64,000 nt of DNA from Chrysophaeum taylorii (lineage: Eukaryota; Sar; Pelagophyceae; Pelagomonadales; Pelagomonadaceae), in the NCBI GenBank assembly GCA_029834535.1, contig JAQMWT010000024.1, positions 124,001 to 188,000 of the forward strand, written 5' to 3'. A program made the translations under genes and the position numbers. Each line of letters begins with the position of its first letter. The stretch's first letter is position 1. Shown in pieces: positions 31,386 to 43,600 of this stretch. Below the pieces are notes generated by a model. That model did not search any database and was not told where the DNA came from. It saw nothing but the letters and a program-made list of their open reading frames with translations.

Positions 31386-31663
31386 CCCTCACAACATGTG
31401 TTATGTTTAACAAGGCAGGGGCTGCGCTTTTCGTCTCAACTTGAAGCGCATATGGGCATATGGTCGTCGTCGTCCTATAGCACACACTACTACAAAAGCA
31501 GCAGCAGCAGCCCAAGGTTGTTGTCGTCGTGCGTTCGGTAAACCCCTGCGCCAGCACACTTCAAGGTATCCTTATATATCTTGATATGTCGGTCATCCAT
31601 CCATCTTAGGACACTATGATGATGATGATGATGTTGCGGCGTCTCAGTGTTTGAGGTGGCAGA

Positions 31664-34600
31664 ATGGAGGGGGGAGAGGAGGAGGAGGAGGATGAGTCAA
31701 GCCGCGGGGTTGGTGCCCGGAGCACGGTGGACGACTTTGGCGACGAGGACGGTTTGAAAATCGTGGAATTCTTAACGGCGTTTGAGAATCAAGAGCCAAG
31801 TGTCGAGGAGCAACTTCTCTCAGCATCGCGCAGCGACTCTCAGCATCGCGCGCTTGTGGTTGAGGACGGGTTGGCGGTGCCGCGGGAGGAGGTGAAGAAT
31901 AAGTCAACGGCGGAAGAGGAGGAGGAGGAGACGCGAGAGGTCGAGGAGACGGCCGCGCCGCCCTCGAAGAGGCCAAGGTTTGGCGCCGCCAAGGTCGCAC
32001 CCCAAGAGATTGACGAGTACCTCGGCGACCACGGGTCTCTTCTTTTTCGGCAAAACGACGAGTCGGCCGCCGGCGCGAAGAACGACGAGGCGACGGCGTT
32101 TTTTCGTCGGGCAAAACGACGCGGGCGCGAAATTTTAGGAATGGTCGGCCAGGTCGTCGGCGGCGCTTTCTTCAAAATACTGCATCCGAGAGCGATGCTC
32201 CACCCCGAGCAGAAGAGAATATTGGTGAAGAACCCCGCGCAACGGATCTCGCGACGGAGGCACCTCGAGCACGCGGGGTTCGCGCACGTGCGGTTCGACC
32301 TCAAGCTCCGGTACGAGGAGGAAGTGTCGAGCTGGTGGGAGAAACCGATCGACCACGAGGGTGACTTTGGACGCGCGTGGTTCAACGCGCGCGTCGCCCT
32401 CCAAATTTACTCCGTGTTCCGATTTCCGTACAGGCTCGCGTTCGGGCCGTCGCTGAAAGGAAGCGTGCCGCTCCGGCACGCGGTGGGGGGGGGGTCATTC
32501 GTTTTGCGCGAGGTCGCCGACTATTACTCGGACCTCTTGCCCGACTTGTTCTTTCTCGCGGACATCTGGGTAAACATGTTCTCGACGTTTATACCGCTCG
32601 ACTCGGACGAGGTCGTGACCGACGCGGCCGAGATTAGAAAAAGATACGCGAGAAGGGAAAAGATACTGAAGACGTCGATCCCGAGTCTCTGGCTCGACAT
32701 GGCGGCCATTCTCCCACTCCACGTCGCCTGGAACATCCCGGGAGTCCCGGAGCTCGCGATCCAAATCGCGAGCGTCCCGCGACTCGCGCGCGTCGTCAAG
32801 CTCTTCGAATGGTTTGGCGAGATCGAGTTCGACGCGCACGTCGATTTCCGCGTGGTCGCCCTCTGCAAGTTCTTGCTCATGATGTTTGGGATGGCCCACT
32901 GGGTCGGGTGTTTGTGGTGGCTGTTCGCTCGACTCCGGAACTTCGACGAAACGACGTGGGTCGCCAAGTTCAACTTTGCCTTCAACCGCCACGCCGACGA
33001 TTCGACCTCGCGAGTTTCGAGGTATGATGTTCCCGGAGACAGCTGGCGCAACTACCAGCACGCCTTGTACTGGGGCTTCAATTCGATGACAGCGTTTGGC
33101 TACTCGGACGTCATCCCCGACAACGGACCAGAATGCGTGTTCGCGACGACCCTGTGTCTCGTCCAGCTCATGTACAACGCCTACATCCTCGGGACGCTCT
33201 TTCGGTGCGCGCTCAAGCGCGACGAAAAGTCTGAAACATACCACAAGACGATGAAGTACATCGAAAATTACGCCGACGCGAGGCGCCTGCCCTCGGAGCT
33301 CGTCGCGCGCATGAAACGCTACATTCAGTTCGTCGCGAGCCGCGAGACGGCCTCGCACGAACACGTCCTCCAGCGCATGCCACCAACGCTCATCGCGAAG
33401 ATCGCCAAGTGGCAACACCGGAAGCTCCTAGAGTCCACAAAAATATTCAAGGGCGTGCCCGAGCAGTATCTCACGCTCCTGCTCGTTAAACTCCGCTCGA
33501 GGTACCTCCAGCGCGGCGACATTCTCTTCAAGTACGGCGACATGGCCCACGAGCTCTGCTTTATCCAGTCGGGAATCATCGAAGAATTCGAAGACGACGC
33601 GCGACGCCGCCCCATTCGCTCCGTCTCCGAGGGCATCCTCGGCGAGCTCGCCTTTTTCATGGGCATCAGCCAGCCCTGCTGCGTCTCGGCCTCGACGCAG
33701 ACCGACGTCGTCCTCCAGAGCATATCCTCAGAGGACTACGAAGATCTCCTCGCCTCCTACGCCGAGGGACATTCGATCACCACCGAGAACATAATGGCCG
33801 AGTTCAATTTGAGCCGCAAGGACGACGACGCCGCCGCCGCCGACGCTAAAAAAAAAGACACCACCACCACCACCGCCACCACAACCGCCAACGACCCGGG
33901 GGCGAGCGGCGGCGACGACCACCGCGAGCGCGTCCGACTCTCGCTCGCGGCAACCCTCAAGCGACGCCAGGACGACGCGCTCTCTGTCGCGGTCGACGCG
34001 GCCTCGGAGGGCGACCTCGAGACGATACGTCGCATCGTCCAGCAGGGACTCGACGTCAACACGGGCGACTACGACGGCCGCACGATGCTCCACCTCGCCG
34101 CGGCCGAAGGTAACGTCAAAGTTGCCCGGCTTTTGATAGACGAAGGCGCGGACGTTGCGTGTTTTCCCGAGGACGACCACGAGCTCCTCACCTCCCAGGG
34201 CTTCATGTCGCTTTCCCAGCTCGAAGCCTGCGACAACCCCCTGCTCCTCGACTTCGCGACCTACGATCCGCGCACCGAGCACCTTCTCTACGAAAAACCC
34301 CTCCATCTCGTCGTCAACCCGCCCGCCGAGAATCGCAAACTCGTCGCCTTTAGCCTCGACGGCGATCCCTCGATCAGTCTCTGCGTGACGCAGGACCACG
34401 ACATGTTCGTCAGACTCGGCGACGCCGACCTTTTTGCCAAAATCCCCGCCGCAGACCTCCTCCTTCTTCCACCACCACCACCAACAACAACAACAACGAC
34501 CGACAGCAACGCCGTCGTTACGATGCTCGGCTACGCGCGCGAGGGCGTCTCGTTTCCTTCGGAATCGCCTTCTTCTTCTTCTTCTTCTTCTTCTTCTAAA

Positions 34601-37600
34601 ATCGACGACCTCTTGCAGAGGCTGGGCCTCTCGACCGACCAGCAAAGAGCCGCGTTTCTCCGGCTCTCTGGCTTCTGGCTCTTTGATTGTGGCGGCGGTG
34701 ATAGCCTCGACAACATGGACGACGACGACGTCGTTAGCTTCAAAGCGCACGACGACAGGTCGGATCACTTTCTGAGCGAGAACTTGAAGGAGGTCGGCGT
34801 CGAGCACCGGCGGCGGCGGCATAAAGACGCCACTCGTCGTCGTCGTCGTCGTCCTGATTGCAGCAGCAGCACTTATGAGGTCCTCGACCCGAGATGGTCC
34901 AAGAAGTGCTTCGAACGCGACCTTCTGTGGGACGTCGTCGCGCGGCTCGGGAAGGACGACGCGCGCCACGTGCTTTGTAGGAGCGTCGCCGCCGCCGCTT
35001 CCGACGACGACAATGGTAAAAGAAGAAGTTTTTTTTCGACGCGGTGTCCGAGGCTCCGGGACGAGATCGTCCAGCTCGCGCTGCACGCGGGCTACGCCGC
35101 GTCGTTCGAGCAACGCGAAGCAAGTTGGAGGGTAGACTTGAGCGACGACCGAGCTTTCGCCGAGCCAAAGCTGCGGCGAGGCACGCTCGACATCGCGCCC
35201 GCGACCTCTTTTTCTTCCATAGTCGGATTGAGAAGAAGAAAAAGGACGTGGTGTGCTCGGATGCCGCGCGGGTTCGTCGTGGTGCGGCGCGTCGCGACCG
35301 ACGCTTCGACGGGCCGCGTCGTGCGCGCCTCGCGGGCCACCATTCAAGGAAATTGCGTGGATAGGTGGAAGCAGTCGCCTTTGCACGACGCGATTCAAAA
35401 CGACCACCAGCAGGTCGCGCAGCTCCTGGCGACGCACGGAGCCGACCTCGTCTACGACGATCCCGCGGGCGTTTTGTGCAACCTCGTCGCCTCCGAGGAC
35501 TTCGACGGGCTCAAGAACAACATCACCTTCGGCGCCCCGCCAAACGCGGCCGACTACGACGGCCGCACCGCCCTGCACCTCGCGGCCTTTGAGGGCAACT
35601 CGAACTTTATTTCGTGGTTGATCCAATCCAAGGCGAACGTGAACGTGATGGATCGATGGGGAAATACGCCGCTGGTAGACGCGGTCAAAAACCTCCACGA
35701 ACTCCCGGCAAAGATATTGTTCGAGTCGGGGGCTTCGCTGACGCACGACTACGCGTGCTCGCTCCTGTGCGACGCCGCGTTGCGCGGGGACGCGCCCTTT
35801 TTGCAACTCTTGCACGAGTGCGGCACGCACGTCCAGGACTGCGACTACGACCAGCGCACGGCGCTGCATCTGGCGGCTGCCGAGGGCCAGCTCGTGTCCG
35901 TCGACTTTTTGATCTTCGCCAAGGCCGACGTCACCTTCGAGGACCGCTGGGGTAACTCGCCCATCGACGACGCGATCCGGTGCGGCCACTTGGAGGTCGC
36001 GCGGCTGCTTCAGGGCGTCGGAGGCAAACCCAAGGTCTCGTTGACCGAATCCCAAGAGGCCAACCTCAAAGCCGTCGAGCTGACGGTCGTCAGGGAGCAA
36101 ATTCGAACAAAGGTCGACGCGCAGCAAAAGACGAGACGATTGAAGCCCCACATCCGCGATCTCGTGAAATTAGTCCAGCGCGAACTCGCGACGGCCGACG
36201 TTCAGTTCGCGCGCAAAATCGAAAAGCTCGAAAAGCTCTCCGCCAACGCGATGCACAAGGGCGGCCACGAGGCGATGGTCGCGTCCAACAACGCGACGCC
36301 AGACGAGGCCTTTAGCATGCCGGAACTCATGCTCGACGACGCCGACAACGCCGCTCGCCAGGCGGGCAAGTTGCAAGCCGAGTCGGACTGCTCGGACGAC
36401 GACGTCGCCGTTGGCGGCGGCGGCGGAAATTACGTCCCCAAAGGATTTGCGATGCGCCGCTTTTTGGGCCTCGACGACCTCGACAAGGACGACGGCAAAC
36501 CGCCGCCGCCCTTCACGTCGGTGTGCGGAGAAGATGAGGACGAGTTCTTTGCTTCTGACGGCGGCGGCGGCGACGACGACGTCGTCGTCGGAGCGGCAGC
36601 GGCAACCGCAACCGCAACCGCAACCGCCGCCGGGCCGAGCAGCAGCATCAAGGAGCAGAAACCCAAGTCGTCGTCGTCGTCGGCGGCAGCAGCAGCAGGA
36701 CGGCGGTTATCGGATGCCGACGATGAGGAGCGGCGACGACGGCGGTTCTCGGAAGGGAGCCATTGCAGCGGCGGCGGCGGCCTTGTCGTCGTCGTCGAGA
36801 GAGACGAGGAGAAGTGTGGTCCGGCGTCGCGGGTCCGCGAGTCTCTGGATACGAGGCCTTTCGCTGGAAAACAAGAGGAAGAGGAGGCGGGGCTGCACCC
36901 TCTGGTGGTGCTGGAGCGAAACACGATCGCGAACTCGGGTCGCACTGGTGTCGACGCGAAAGCTCTGGCCGCGCAGCAATCACAAAAATTCACGTCGTTC
37001 AACCAAATCATCCTGTTGTTCCCGACGATCGAGAAGGGATTCGAACTCCTGCGGTCTCGGTTCGAGGAGCGCAAGGTGAAGGCGATTTCGAAGGACCAGA
37101 TGATCCCGTTTTTGCGCGAAGACCTCGAGATGGCCGACGTGACGACGAAGGAGGTCGGGGACCTGTTTTTGACGATGGAGGGAGAAGGCGCGGCGGGCGG
37201 CGGTCCCGCGGAATCGCTCGACTTTCTGCAGCTCGTGCTCGCTCCGACGTTTCCCAAGTTGGTGGAAAGAACGTCGGAGGACGCGCGGCGCGAGGGGCGC
37301 GAGAAGATCTACTGCGACTCGCTGAAAGCGTCGTTCTCGATCATAAACGCGGCCTTCGAGCTGCTGGATACGACGGGGAAAGGCCAGATATCGATCCAAG
37401 AATTGAAGAACGCCGTGGGGGGCGAGCTGAAATTCGGGGACGAGCTCGTGACCTTGTTCGCGCGCCAGCTGGTGATTCGGCGCTTGGATTTTATGGTCTC
37501 TTTGCTGCGGTGGCTCTCGATCATAGACGAGGACGAGCTCGACACGCTCGACGACGCCGAGTGCGAGGCGGCGGGGGTCATCCGAAGAACAATGGCTGCC

Positions 37601-40600
37601 GGAGGAGGTGGTCCTCCCGAGTCGGGCGAGCCAAAACCATCATCAAACGACAAAAAAAACCGCGGCAGCAGCTTGGTGGACGCGGCGGCGGCGCGAGGAG
37701 GAACGAACGGGATTTTACAACAACGACGAGCAAACAGTAGTAGTGGCCGCGAGGACGACATCGCGAGTCGCGGGCTCGCGTTGGTTGCGCGACGCGTGGG
37801 AAACGCCGCCGCCGCCGCGAAGACGGCGGCTCCGGCGTCGGGGGGCGCGACAACTTACGGTAGTAGTAGTAGTAGTAGTCTAGCGAACGAGTTCGGTCTC
37901 GCCGTGCGATTCGCGTCGATGATCGCGAGAGAACGACGATCGGTGTTGGCGTTCGTGGAAGAGATGTGGATAACGCTGCGGTTCATGATGCAGCCGCGCA
38001 AGTACCGCGACGTCGAGGTGTGGCTCGTGTCGACGTGTTCGAAGGAGAACGTCGTGTACGTGTTCAACGACATCGACCGCGACTTCTCGGGGACGATCGA
38101 CGTCGACGAGTTCGAGACGTTCGTCGATAGGACGGCCAAGTCCGCGATCCCGAGATATAAGGTGTACGAGGCGTTCCACAAACTGTCGGACGACGGGGTG
38201 ATCACGCTCGAAACCTTCAAGGAGATGTGGGAACTGTGCTCGAAAAAACTCGACGGGATATTTTTTCTCGAGAGTTCGCGATTGTTCAGCGTCGCGCGGA
38301 TCATGATTATCCCCGGCAGCTTCTACGATTGGGCCCTCGACATGCTTCAGATGGTGAGCGCTGTCTACGCGTGCGCGACCGTGCCCTACGATATCGCGTT
38401 TTACGAGACGCGGTCCCTCGTGATGCGGACGGCGGTGCTGTTGCCTATGTACCTGTCGGACGGCGTGCTGTGGCTGAGCATCTCGCGGCGGTTTCTGACC
38501 GCGTACAGAAACAAGCACCAGAAGCTCGTCACGAGTCTCGCGAAGATCCGCAAGCACTACTACAAGCACGATCTCGTCTACGACCTCGCCTCGGCGCTGC
38601 CGTTGGACCTGGTCTTGTGGCTGGCGAAACGACCGCCGTTTCGAGGGATCTTGTGGAGTCGACTTCCGCGACTCTTGAGGGTGCGCGATGTCTACAGGTA
38701 CCTCCGCGCTCGACGATCCGAGCTCAACGAGATCCGGGGGGAGCTGGATTGGCTGTGCGTCACCTTCGCGCTCTGCCTCCACCTCCTCGCGTGCTTCTGG
38801 CACTACTTGACGAGCAACGAGAGAAGCGACAACTACCAGCTGAGGTACCGCGGCGGCTCGGCCCCCTACGACGGCTACGGCTCCTTTCAGTCCGTGGCGG
38901 GGGAGGGTACGTCTGCGGCGGCGGCGGCGGCGGCGTCAAAAGACAGCAGCAGCGGCGGCGGCGTCGAGACGTACTTTTTGTCGTTGTATTGGGTGACGGC
39001 CGTGCTGACGGCGATGGGCGCCGGCGATCTGCATCCCGCGACGGGCGAAGAAAGGTGGTTCACCATCGTGCTGATGGTCCTGAACTTGAGCGTCCTCGCG
39101 TACGTCCTGGGGATCGTGTCGTCGTTGTTCATGAGCGCCGACGAGCGCCTCGTCAAGCTGCGCGAGGAGATCGCCGCGTCGAACGCGTTCATAGAAGCCA
39201 GGAATCTCCCGAAGACGCTCGAGGACGAAATCCGGTCTCTAAGCGACTTTCGCGCGTCGTCCTCGAGACTCTCGAGCGGCGGCGAGTCCGACGGCAACGA
39301 CGTGTTTCGCCAGCTTTCGAAATCGCTCCAGATTGAAGTCGCGAGCCACATATCCCGCGGATTGATAGAGCAGTCGCGATCTTTCAAAAATACGGGCACG
39401 AATTTCCTCGACCAACTTTCGACAATGCTCGGCGAGGTCACCGTGCTGCCAGAGACCGTGCTCTTCCGCAGGTCGGACCAGGCAAAGACCCTATATCTCG
39501 TCTCGAGCGGCCGCGTCGACCTCTTCGAAGACGATTTCGAATCATCGTCGACCTTCAACAACAACAACAACAACAACGCGAATCACGACGACGCCACCTC
39601 GCAAAACCTCGTCTCGGTCCTTCCCGGGGTCGCCGTCGCCCCGATCCCTTTTTTCTTCAACGTCAGGCACACGTGTTCGGCGCGGTCCTATTCCGTTGCC
39701 TCGAGTCGCCTCTTCGCGCTCGATCGCGACTCGTATCGACGCCTCATCAAGCTCTATCCCGACGAGGAGGAGACGATCAGCCACAACGTCCTGGACGACG
39801 AGGAGGCGGGCAAGTCGTCGGGCTCGTCGGTGGGGGGCAGCTCGGTGGCCTCGGGCTCCTCGGGAAAAGGGGGCGGGGGTTCTTCGCAGGCGTCGGGAAA
39901 TTCGAGCGGCCCCGACGATGGTGCCTCCGCGGCGGGATCGGCCGTTGGCTCTGCCGCGGGGGGCAGCAGCAGCCAAGTGATCGACGGCGGCGGCGGCGGC
40001 GACGACGCCATCGAGACAATCCACAAGGCGATCCAAAAGGCGAGGTCAAAAAAAGAAAAGGAGCGCGTTGCCGCGCGGTGCGCGGCCGCGTCCGAAGGTC
40101 GACTCGAAGACCTCAAGCAGATCGTCGAGCAGAGTCGCACGACCTCGGTCGATGCGGGCGACTACGACCTGCGAACTCCGATGCACCTCGCCGCCTCGGA
40201 GGGACACAAAAATGTTGTTCTCTGGCTGCTCGAAAACGGAGCCTCGGTTAACGTCCGCGATCGTTTCGACAACACGCCCATGCACGATGCGCTTCGACAT
40301 CGCCACGACACGATCGTCGGGATATTGAGGGAGGCGGGCGCCCAGCTCGAGCTCACCGAGGCCGACACGGCCGGCGCCTTGTGTCAGGCGGCCTTCAAGA
40401 ACGACCTCGTCGAGATTCGGAGACTCGTAGAGAACCACGCGGATCCAAACTGCTTTCCCGTGGACGACCACCAGCTCCTCACGAACCGGGGCTTCCTCTT
40501 TCTCGACGACGTCTTGTCCTACCAAGGCGACGACCTCCTCTTCGCGAGCTACGACGCCGACTCGGCACAAATCATCTACGAGCGCCCGATCCGCGTCAAC

Positions 40601-43600
40601 GCGAGCACCTCGCGCACCTTCGAGATGGTACAATTCGAGGATAGCCGCGTTTTCGCTGGGAACGACGCTCCTCCTCCTCCGCAAGGAACGGCCCCGCGGT
40701 GGTCCCTCGTCGCGACGCCCGATCACGACGTCTTCGCGAGGGTCGTCGTCGTGGCTGGAGAAGAAGATAACCACCACCACCACCAGCAGACCAGCGGCGG
40801 CGGCGGCGGCGGCGGCGGCTTAACAAAGCGCAAGGCCCGGGAGCTCGTGATGCAACCCGCCGCCGACGCCGCTGCTGCTGCTGCTGCTAAGACGGTCGTC
40901 ACCTTCCTCTCCCGCGCGACGAGGGGCGTCGTGGTCCCGGAAGAAGAAGAAGCAAAGGCTTTGGCGGCGGCGGCGGGTCGTCGCAATAACGATGACTTCT
41001 TCGTGTTCGCCACCAAGTTTGGCATGGTCGACGCGCCAAAGAAGAAGACGGCCTTTCTCGAGCTCTACGGCTTCTGGCTCGCCAACGGGTTATTCGAGCA
41101 CGGCGCCAATCGTCGTCGCGGCGTTTTGAAGTTTTATGAAAAGAAGAGGTGAGAGTTTTCGAGATTAGATTTTGGATCGCGCCCTATTCATCATCATCTC
41201 TCGCAGGATCAGCGACTACGAATTCGTGAGATCACGCCTGGTGGCGCTCGACGTGACGTGTTGGCACACCTTTCCGAGCAACGAGTGGTGCATCTCTGAT
41301 CCCGCTTGGACCGAGCTATTTCTCGTCGACGACGCCGGGATGGGTAGTAGGAATAGTGCTTCCCGCGGCGCGATCAAAGCCGCGGCGTGCGGTCTCGAGT
41401 CAACGCAGAAGCAAGTCTACCAGGACCTTCGTGAGCAACTGAGAGCCAGCAAATCTTTGTCGCGCGTGCATATCTACGATCCTACGGCGCCTCAATTTCT
41501 TCGCGAAATTCTCGGTCGCGACGCTTACCCGAGAGTCGTCGGACGTCTGGTCGATCCTCGCGTCCATTATTTGGAACAAGTCGAGCAAACGATCACCGCG
41601 CAGCTTGCCGCCCGCGGTCTCCTGCCGCCATTCCATAGCTCCGTCCCGATTGCGGTCGGTATCGCGTGGTGTAATATTCAGCTTGGGGCTTTCGACGACG
41701 ACGACGACGATAAACAACTCGAGGAGCGCGTCGGAATCATCGCTTCGAGTCTGTGGCAGCCATTCCGCGCCGAGTTCAATCGCGTGTTCGAAACAAATTT
41801 TGGTGGTGGTGGTGGTGGTATTCACGCCGAGCAGGAGCTCGTCTTTGACCTCGACGCTGCCCGCGCCGCCTTGGGGATTAGTTCAAAGACGACGACAGCA
41901 GTCTCGCGGGATCCTGGTTCTGAGGACCAACGAGAAAGCAGCCTCCATCGGTCCACGGAAAACCACTTGGACACCAGCAGCACCAATTTATTTTCGGTCG
42001 GCAAAAAATCCCTGTTTCCCTGGGTGCTCCGCCTCGATCAATTTGAATGTCAGAGCGTCATTCGCGGCCTATTCGCGGCGGCAGGAAAAGAAGACGTCGA
42101 AGCAAAACTCGGAGAGAACGTGCTATACATCGCATCGTCTGCGAGGTTCCGCGACGAGGTGGTTCATCTTTGCTTGCATGCTGGCTACTCGGCGCGGGTA
42201 GTGAGCAAAAGCCACGGTTGTTGGTGCTGGCAAGTTGCGTACGCGTCCGAGCTGAGCCAAAACGAGGAGCCGACGGTTCGGGCGGAACGAGACGTCAAGC
42301 TCGTCTCGTACGCTGGTCGCGTGTGGTGTGCGAGCATGCCGCACGGCTTCGTGATCGTGCGACGCGTACATCGCAACCCGGAGGACGGAGTCATCACCAC
42401 AGCCTCCGTTCCAACCATCCAAGGAAACTCTGGCGATTACGACCACAGGACTGCCCTTCATATCGCGGCCTCGGAGGGCCACGTCGACATCATAAAATAT
42501 CTCCTAAGTCGGCACGCGGACGTCAACTGCGTCGACCGTACGGGCGGGACGCCGCTGAGCGACGCGATCCGCCACAAGAGGCGCGAAGCCCAAAAGGTAC
42601 TTCGCGACGCGGGGGCGACGGTGCAGCACGACGACGACGCCGCCGCCGAGCTCTGTCGACTCGCCTCGGAGGGCGAGCTCGACGAACTCCGCGTGCTGGT
42701 CGACAACGGTCTCGACGTCAACCTCGGCGATTATGATTCTAGGAGAGCCCTGCACCTCGCGTGCTGCGAAGAACGGCTCGCGGTCGTCGAGTATTTGCTC
42801 TCGCGTCCGGAGATCGACGTCAACGTGGTCGACCGCTTCGGAGGCACGCCGCTCGAGGACGCAATCCGCGAAGGTCGACACACGGTGGCCCTGTTGCTCC
42901 AAAAGCACGGGGCGCTGCGCGCGCATCACCCCGACCTCAAGCCAAAGTACGATCGAATCGAGCAAGTCCGCCGCGAGCGCCGCGCGGCGCACGAGAAACT
43001 CGAGGTGGCACAGGAGGCCGAGCACACGGCCGTCGCAGCCCTCGCCGACACGCTCCGCGACCTCGTCAACCCGCTCTCCTCCCAAAACAAGCAACTCCAA
43101 GAGCAGATGCAGGCGCTGATACTGAACGCGCACCCTAAAAATTGGCGATCGCGAAAAGCGATCGAGGCCGGTCCCAAGCTCAACGTCGAGGACTGCTGCA
43201 GCGACGTCTTTTTGGGGGCGTTCCGGAAATTCATGAAGCACGAGGAACACGCCGAACACATGCTCGACTGCTATCTCGCCTGCACGACCTTCGAGGCGGA
43301 CCCGAGCTTCGAAGCAGTCGAGGAATTGTTGACGAACTATGTAGGGAAAGGCGCACACCGCGAAATCGTCACCGCGCCGAAATTCGTCGTGCCCGTTCAG
43401 ACTGCGTTGGAAAAGCAAGGACGCGCGCGACGCCCGCCGCCGACGCTCTTAAATGCCATCATCACCGAATTGGAGACTAAACTCGGCCCGTACCTCCAGC
43501 GATTCTACCGCTCCTCGCAATTCAAGGAGGTCATCAACTCAAAACTCGGTCGCATCTGGCGCATCACCAGCCTCTGCCGCATCGTCGGGGACTCGGCCGA

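Larger units (their letters stand above)
30869..31663. other. Intergenic with dispersed repeats
   Basis: Holds a dispersed repeat at ~31090-31260 and a LINE 3' tail at ~31300-31385 (see those entries). (CAG)n at about 31496-31513 and (GAT)n at about 31616-31634 lie closer to the next gene. No gene is seen. Confidence 0.6.

Noticed and set aside
33728-36151. 807-codon open frame on the minus strand
   Set aside because: It lies opposite the ankyrin/intein region, has no motifs, and is explained by the GC-rich codon use of the plus-strand gene.
41149-41206. Treating the stop near 41152 as the true end of the giant gene
   Set aside because: The downstream frame continues the same endonuclease core, then block F, the ankyrin repeat and RGS; a clean GT-AG intron joins them.
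34160-42428. Reading the two inserts as Hedgehog-type Hint domains without splicing
   Set aside because: Both have a C-terminal Asn, a +1 Cys/Ser, an endonuclease core, and an ankyrin repeat that resumes exactly; autoprocessing Hint domains are usually C-terminal.
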